A DNA stretch of 64,000 nt from positions 62,001-126,000 of the forward strand of contig NZ_JAAEDI010000006.1 of NCBI RefSeq assembly GCF_018129025.1. Direction: 5' to 3'. Made by a program: the position numbers and the translations under genes. Source of the stretch: Neoroseomonas terrae. GTDB taxonomy: Bacteria; Pseudomonadota; Alphaproteobacteria; Acetobacterales; Acetobacteraceae. Below, piece by piece: positions 60,463 to 64,000 of the stretch; the first letter of the stretch is position 1; every line of letters starts with the position of its first letter. Under the pieces are notes generated by a model. It made no database searches. It saw only the letters and a list, made by a program, of their open reading frames with translations, and was not told the origin of the DNA.

Positions 60463-61077
60463 TCAATTTGTTGCGCCCACCAGCCGTGCCGCGGCATCGC
60501 GCAGCCGAACGCGGGCGCGGTGCAGCAGCACGCGCAGATTGGCCTCGGAAATCTCGAGCGCCGCGCAGATGGCGGCGGGTTCCAGCCCTTCCACGTCGCG
60601 CATGACCACAACGGCGCGCTGGGCCGGGGGCAAGGCGTCCAGCGCCTGCGCGACCCCGTCCAGCACTTCGCGATCGCCCGCTTCGCGCTCCGGTGTCAGG
60701 GCGTTCCAGGGGTCCACCCGTTCGGCCCAGTGGCCATCGGGCAGGAAACGTTCGGGGTCGAGCGCCTCCCCCGCCATCTCGGGCCGCGCGAGGTCGGAGA
60801 AGCTGACCTGCCTGCCATCGCGCACCGCCCGTGAACGCGCCTTGTTCACGACGATGCCGTTGATCCACGCCGCGAGCGGTGCCTGCCCGGCATAGCCGTC
60901 GAGCCCGGTGATGACGGCGATCCATGTATCCTGCACCACCTCCTCGGCGCTCGCCCGGCTGCGCAGGAACACGCCGGCGAGGCGCAGCAGCCGGCCATGG
61001 CGCGCGCGCACCAGGGTACGGAAGGCCGCCTCCTCCCCGGCCCTCAGCCGGGCCAGCAGCAATGCCTCGTCCTCCAC
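60463..61077 (-). CDS. ECF-type RNA polymerase sigma factor
   Basis: A 204-residue sigma-70 family ECF factor. GTG start preceded by GGGAGGT. Region 2 is around RHGRLLRLAGVFLRSRASAEEVVQDTWIAVITGLDGY (positions about 27-62) and region 4 has ALPPAQRAVVVMRDVEGLEPAAICAALEISEANLRVLLHRA. It directs transcription of an unknown regulon and is held in check by the downstream ZAS protein. The divergent DoxX-like gene 125 bases away might be a target promoter. Confidence 0.92.
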   Translation of the reverse strand: MEDEALLLARLRAGEEAAFRTLVRARHGRLLRLAGVFLRSRASAEEVVQDTWIAVITGLDGYAGQAPLAAWINGIVVNKARSRAVRDGRQVSFSDLARPEMAGEALDPERFLPDGHWAERVDPWNALTPEREAGDREVLDGVAQALDALPPAQRAVVVMRDVEGLEPAAICAALEISEANLRVLLHRARVRLRDAAARLVGATN

Positions 61078-61201
61078 GCTACCTCCCTGCTGCCGGCGCC
61101 GGATGGTCGGCCGGCGGGACCCGCATCGCAAGCGGCGGTGTAACGCGGGGCGATGCCGCCGCACTCCCCTCTGAGCAATACGGCTGGAGGAGTAACCCGC
61201 C

Positions 61202-61633
61202 ATGACGCGCCATCGCATCCTGTCCCTCGCCGCCTGGGCGGCCGCCCTGTGGATCGCCTACGAATTTCTCTGGTACGAGCAGTACAAGCTGACCGGCCCG
61301 ACGCTGGTGTTCGACCGGCTGTCCGATTGGTCCGGCGTTCCGGAGAAGCCCTTCCGACTGTTCGTCGCGGGGATGGAAATGGTTGCGGCCGTTCTGGTGC
61401 TGATTCCGCGCACGCAGCCGCTCGGCGCGTTGTTCGCGATGGGCATCATGACCGGCGCCATCGTCTTCCACCTGTTCACGCCGCTCGGCGTCGATCCGTA
61501 TGAGGATGGCGCGACGCTGTTCAAGGAAGCCTGCTTCACCTGGGTGATGGCGGCCTTTGTCGTCTGGGTGCGGCGCGACCGGCTGCTCGCGCTCGCATCC
61601 TCCGTCCTGCCCCTGCCCAGGCGGGCGGCGTGA
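61202..61633 (+). CDS. DoxX-like membrane protein
   Basis: A 143-residue membrane protein with about four helices (SLAAWAAALWIAYEFLWYEQ, VAGMEMVAAVLVLIPR, LGALFAMGIMTGAIVFHLFTP, CFTWVMAAFVVWV). The layout fits DoxX-type small quinone or electron-transfer-linked membrane proteins, though the exact subgroup is uncertain. The stop overlaps the OpgC-like gene by four bases. It is divergent from the ECF sigma gene and possibly controlled by it. Confidence 0.75.
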   Translation: MTRHRILSLAAWAAALWIAYEFLWYEQYKLTGPTLVFDRLSDWSGVPEKPFRLFVAGMEMVAAVLVLIPRTQPLGALFAMGIMTGAIVFHLFTPLGVDPYEDGATLFKEACFTWVMAAFVVWVRRDRLLALASSVLPLPRRAA

Positions 61634-62718
61634 GCGGCGTCCCCGCCCGGCCGCCGCGGGATACGCGGCTCGACATCGTGCGTGGCTGGATGCAGGTGTC
61701 GATCTTTGTGTCGCATGTGATGGGCACCTCGCTCGCCTGGGGCATCCATGCGGCCTGGGGCCTGTCCGACAGTTCGGAGCAGTTCATCCTTCTGTCGGGC
61801 TTCGCGCTGGGGTCGGTCTTCACGCTGAAGGCGGCGCGCGATGGTGTCGCGACCGCGCAGCGCGACCTGCTGCGCCGGGCGTGGGAGCTGTACCGGACGC
61901 AGTTGCGGCTGTTCTTCGGCTTCGCGGCGATGGTGCTGGCCGTCGCGCTGCTGCTGCGCAACACCGACATCCTGCAGCATGGCGGCTGGTGCCTGCTGGT
62001 TGATGCGCCGTGGGAGGCGCTGCCGGGCGCGCTGCTGCTGCTCTACCAGCCGGAATACATGGGCATCCTGCCGGGCTTCGTGGTCGGGATGCTGCTGCTG
62101 GGACCGTTCCTGCGCCTGGTGGACCGCATCGGCGCCTGGGCGCTGCTGCCGAGCCTGGCTGTCTGGGCCGCGGTGCAGATCGGCTGGCTGCGCACGCCGG
62201 GCATCGGGCAGGACGTCGCCTTCGATCCGTTGGCGTGGCAACTGCTGTATCTGATCGGCGGGCTGCTGGGGCGCAACGCGCTGCTCGGCATTCCGATCCC
62301 GCGCCACGCGGCGCTGCGCTTCGGCGCGCTGGCCGTGGTGGTGCTCGGCTTCGCGGCGCGGATTGTCGAGCATGGCTTCGTCGCCGGCCCGGGCGTGGCG
62401 GCCGAGGCCTTGCAGCACAAGGAGGTGCTGGCGCCCGCGCGGCTGCTGCACGCGCTCGCCCTCGCCTATCTGGTCGCGCTGTGGATGCCGCGGGCGGGGG
62501 CCTGGTCCGATAGTCTTGCCGGCCGATGGCTGGCGAGGATCGGCCGGCACAGCCTGGAAGTGTTCTGCGCGGGGCTCTATGCGGCCTGGCTGATCAACAC
62601 CCTTGGCCCGCGCATCCCCGCCGGCCCGGGCTGGCTGGATGCGCTGGTCGTGCCGGCCGGGGTGGCGCTGCTGGGCGTGCAGTCCTGGCTGGTGATGCGG
62701 CGGCAGCGCGCTGCCTAA
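61630..62718 (+). CDS. opgC: OpgC-like membrane acyltransferase
   Basis: A 362-residue protein with about ten helices, GTG start. It opens RDTRLDIVRGWMQVSIFVSHVMG and continues with SDSSEQFILLSGFALGSVF, and contains ILPGFVVGMLLLGPFLRLVDR. This arrangement matches the OpgC-type membrane acyltransferases that add succinyl or similar groups to osmoregulated periplasmic glucans. No opgGH is nearby, so substrate and role are inferred. It is translationally coupled to the DoxX-like gene. Confidence 0.8.
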   Translation: MSGVPARPPRDTRLDIVRGWMQVSIFVSHVMGTSLAWGIHAAWGLSDSSEQFILLSGFALGSVFTLKAARDGVATAQRDLLRRAWELYRTQLRLFFGFAAMVLAVALLLRNTDILQHGGWCLLVDAPWEALPGALLLLYQPEYMGILPGFVVGMLLLGPFLRLVDRIGAWALLPSLAVWAAVQIGWLRTPGIGQDVAFDPLAWQLLYLIGGLLGRNALLGIPIPRHAALRFGALAVVVLGFAARIVEHGFVAGPGVAAEALQHKEVLAPARLLHALALAYLVALWMPRAGAWSDSLAGRWLARIGRHSLEVFCAGLYAAWLINTLGPRIPAGPGWLDALVVPAGVALLGVQSWLVMRRQRAA

Positions 62719-62762
62719 AGAAGGCCCCTGCCCGGGTGGGTTCATCCGGGCAGGTGACGACG

Positions 62763-62805
62763 CTAGAGCATTTGAGGTGAACGGGAGTTCACCGAAATGC
62801 CCTAG
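62763..62805. terminator. Long imperfect hairpin, REP-like, after opgC
   Basis: About 17 base pairs form between 62763-62782 and 62787-62805, with two internal defects and a 4-base loop GGGA. It overlaps the stop codon of the convergent gene. Similar in feel to the small palindrome at 24254-24268, so it may be a repeated extragenic element as well as a terminator. Confidence 0.45.
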
Positions 62806-63722
62806 GCCGCGAGCCGCGCCTCCGCGCGTTCAAGCCGCCCCATCAGGTAGTCCACCTCGCCCGCCGTCTCCGCCGACATCTTCGGCCCTGGCGCGCGCAG
62901 CACGTCATGGGCGATGATGCCGCGCTTCTTCAGCACGTATTTGCGGATGGCGAGGCCGAGGCCCGGCTGCACCTCCGTGCGGATCAGCGGCAGGTGCAGG
63001 TCGAACAGGTCCTGCGCCGCGTCGCGCCGGCCGGCACCCATCAGCTGGCAGACCTTCACCAGCATCTCGGGATAGGCGTAGCCGGTCATGATGCCATCCG
63101 CGCCGCGCGCGAGTTCCTCCGGCAGGAACTGCCCGCCGACGCCGCCCAGGATCGCGACCCGCGGCATCTTGCCCTCTGCCTCCAGCTTCCGCACGGCGGT
63201 CAGCTTGTCGAGGCCGGGCCAGTCCTCTGCCTTCAGCATGACCATGCGCTGGTCCTGCGCCATGCGGGCGATCATCGCGGCGGTCATGGTGATGCCGGTC
63301 AGCTGCGGATAATCCTGCAGGACGAAGGGGCCATCCACCACGTCCATCGCCTGGGCGATGTAGGACACGACGGCCTCATCCCCCTTCAGCCCCGGCGCGG
63401 GGGAGACCATGATGCCCGCGGCGCCAAGATCCATCGACCCGCGCGAAATCGCCTTCATCTGCGCGAAGCCCGGCGCCGAGGCGCCGACCACCACGGGGAT
63501 GCGCCCCTTGACGCGCTTCAGCACGCGATCGACGAAGGTGAGGCTTTCCGCCTCGGTCAGCTTCGGCGCCTCCCCCATCACGCCGAGGATGGTCATTCCC
63601 GACGCGCCGGCGGCGATGAACGCATCCGTCATGCGATCCGTACTGTCGAGGTCGAGCGCGCCGCCCGGCAGGAACGGGGTCGGGGCGATGACGAAGACGC
63701 CCTTGGCGGAACGGTCGAGCAT
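62802..63722 (-). CDS. DHDPS/NAL-family lyase
   Basis: A 306-residue (beta/alpha)8 lyase. Schiff-base Lys K164 in MVMLKAEDWPG and the Tyr Y138 in QDYPQLTG, the pair typical of the dihydrodipicolinate synthase superfamily. It condenses or cleaves a 2-oxoacid; the precise substrate (N-acetylneuraminate, 2-keto-3-deoxy acids or dihydrodipicolinate precursors) is not clear. The start at MLDRSAKG has GAGGGA seven bases upstream, better placed than an ATG two codons earlier. It is divergent from a PrpF-like gene. Confidence 0.88.
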   Translation of the reverse strand: MLDRSAKGVFVIAPTPFLPGGALDLDSTDRMTDAFIAAGASGMTILGVMGEAPKLTEAESLTFVDRVLKRVKGRIPVVVGASAPGFAQMKAISRGSMDLGAAGIMVSPAPGLKGDEAVVSYIAQAMDVVDGPFVLQDYPQLTGITMTAAMIARMAQDQRMVMLKAEDWPGLDKLTAVRKLEAEGKMPRVAILGGVGGQFLPEELARGADGIMTGYAYPEMLVKVCQLMGAGRRDAAQDLFDLHLPLIRTEVQPGLGLAIRKYVLKKRGIIAHDVLRAPGPKMSAETAGEVDYLMGRLERAEARLAA

Positions 63723-63777
63723 GGGCATTCCCTCTGCGTTGCTGCACCATCATAGCCCCGTGTCGAGGAACCGTCAC

Positions 63778-64000
63778 ATGGACCAGGCCTTCATCCCCGC
63801 CGTCTTCCACCGCGGCGGTTCCTCCAAGGGCGTGTTCTTCCACGCGAAGGACCTGCCGCACGACCGCGCAAAGCAGGATGCGATCTTCCTGTCCGTCCTC
63901 GGCAGCCCCGATCCCTATGGGCGGCAGCTGGATGGGATGGGCGGCGGCATCTCGTCGCTGTCGAAGGCCGTGATCATCGGGCCGCCGACGCATCCCGACG
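63778..64000 (+). CDS. PrpF-family isomerase, N-terminal part (runs off the right edge)
   Basis: The 74 codons present encode IPAVFHRGGSSKGVFFHAKD, then LGSPDPYGRQLDGMGGGISS, then SKAVIIGPPT. They match the start of PrpF/4-oxalomesaconate tautomerase proteins, a diaminopimelate-epimerase-like fold that isomerises aconitate- or oxalomesaconate-type acids. The start ATG has GAGGAA seven bases upstream. With the divergent DHDPS-family lyase 55 bases away it may belong to an aromatic-acid or propionate-type pathway outside the window. Confidence 0.85.
   Translation, partial: MDQAFIPAVFHRGGSSKGVFFHAKDLPHDRAKQDAIFLSVLGSPDPYGRQLDGMGGGISSLSKAVIIGPPTHPD

Noticed and set aside
1..64000. tRNA, rRNA, IS elements or prophage
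   Set aside because: I saw no tRNA-like cloverleaf with a GGTTCGAATCC-type arm, no ribosomal RNA, no transposase and no integrase; a dedicated tRNA scan would settle it.

Overview
The window is GC-rich, densely coding DNA from what looks like a chromosome of an alphaproteobacterium. It is most likely a member of the Acetobacteraceae (Roseomonas-like): many tripartite-tricarboxylate (Bug) binding proteins, amidohydrolases, class II aldolase and HpcH/HpaI genes, a fused SecDF, and ATGA-overlap operons. The family-level assignment is an inference from gene content only. I see no rRNA, tRNA, insertion sequence, CRISPR array or prophage.

Layout. 0-5.6 kb: the N-terminal part of malonyl-CoA decarboxylase, a hypothetical protein, NAD(P)H-hydrate repair (nnr), then a rightward operon of orphan ParA, a CopD-like membrane protein, a GNAT and a DUF2165 protein. 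5.6-10.5 kb: an EamA exporter and an operon of Nudix hydrolase, AlaX editing protein, mercaptopyruvate sulfurtransferase and cystathionine beta-lyase. 10.5-13.5 kb: two tandem copies of a two-gene module (Rap1a/Tai-like secreted protein plus glycine-zipper lipoprotein), split by a low-GC isochorismatase-family gene. 13.7-15.6 kb: a probable zinc-homeostasis cluster, zur / hisI / COG0523 GTPase, with a candidate operator. 15.7-19.3 kb: FGE-like protein, GNAT, nitrilase-like hydrolase and lpxB.

19.3-24.2 kb is a leftward catabolic set (SDR, Bug binding protein, HpcH/HpaI aldolase, ketopantoate-reductase-like, Gfo/Idh/MocA). Next come tag, a DUF5666-like protein and secDF. 28.4-42.8 kb is a large leftward catabolic and uptake region: class II aldolase, two metal-dependent amidohydrolases, a complete peptide-type ABC transporter, FAD monooxygenase, Bug binding protein, 3-hydroxyisobutyrate-dehydrogenase-like enzyme, iron alcohol dehydrogenase and a decayed Bug pseudogene.

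43-49.6 kb holds a compact overlapping operon of transglutaminase-DUF2126 amidoligase, circularly permuted ATP-grasp-alpha-E fusion and a stand-alone transglutaminase. This is a predicted but biochemically little explored peptide-ligation system and is the best candidate here for unknown biology. 49.8-57.6 kb: D-aminoacylase-like amidohydrolase, a secreted beta-helix/RTX protein with a Gly-Asp-rich repeat spacer, a 3-hydroxyacyl-CoA dehydrogenase, and an operon of serine hydrolase, MaoC-type hydratase and CitE-like lyase. 57.7-64 kb: a monooxygenase-fold protein, dadA with a divergent Lrp/AsnC regulator and palindromic operator, an ECF sigma/anti-sigma pair, DoxX-like and OpgC-like membrane proteins, a DHDPS-family lyase, and the start of a PrpF-family isomerase.
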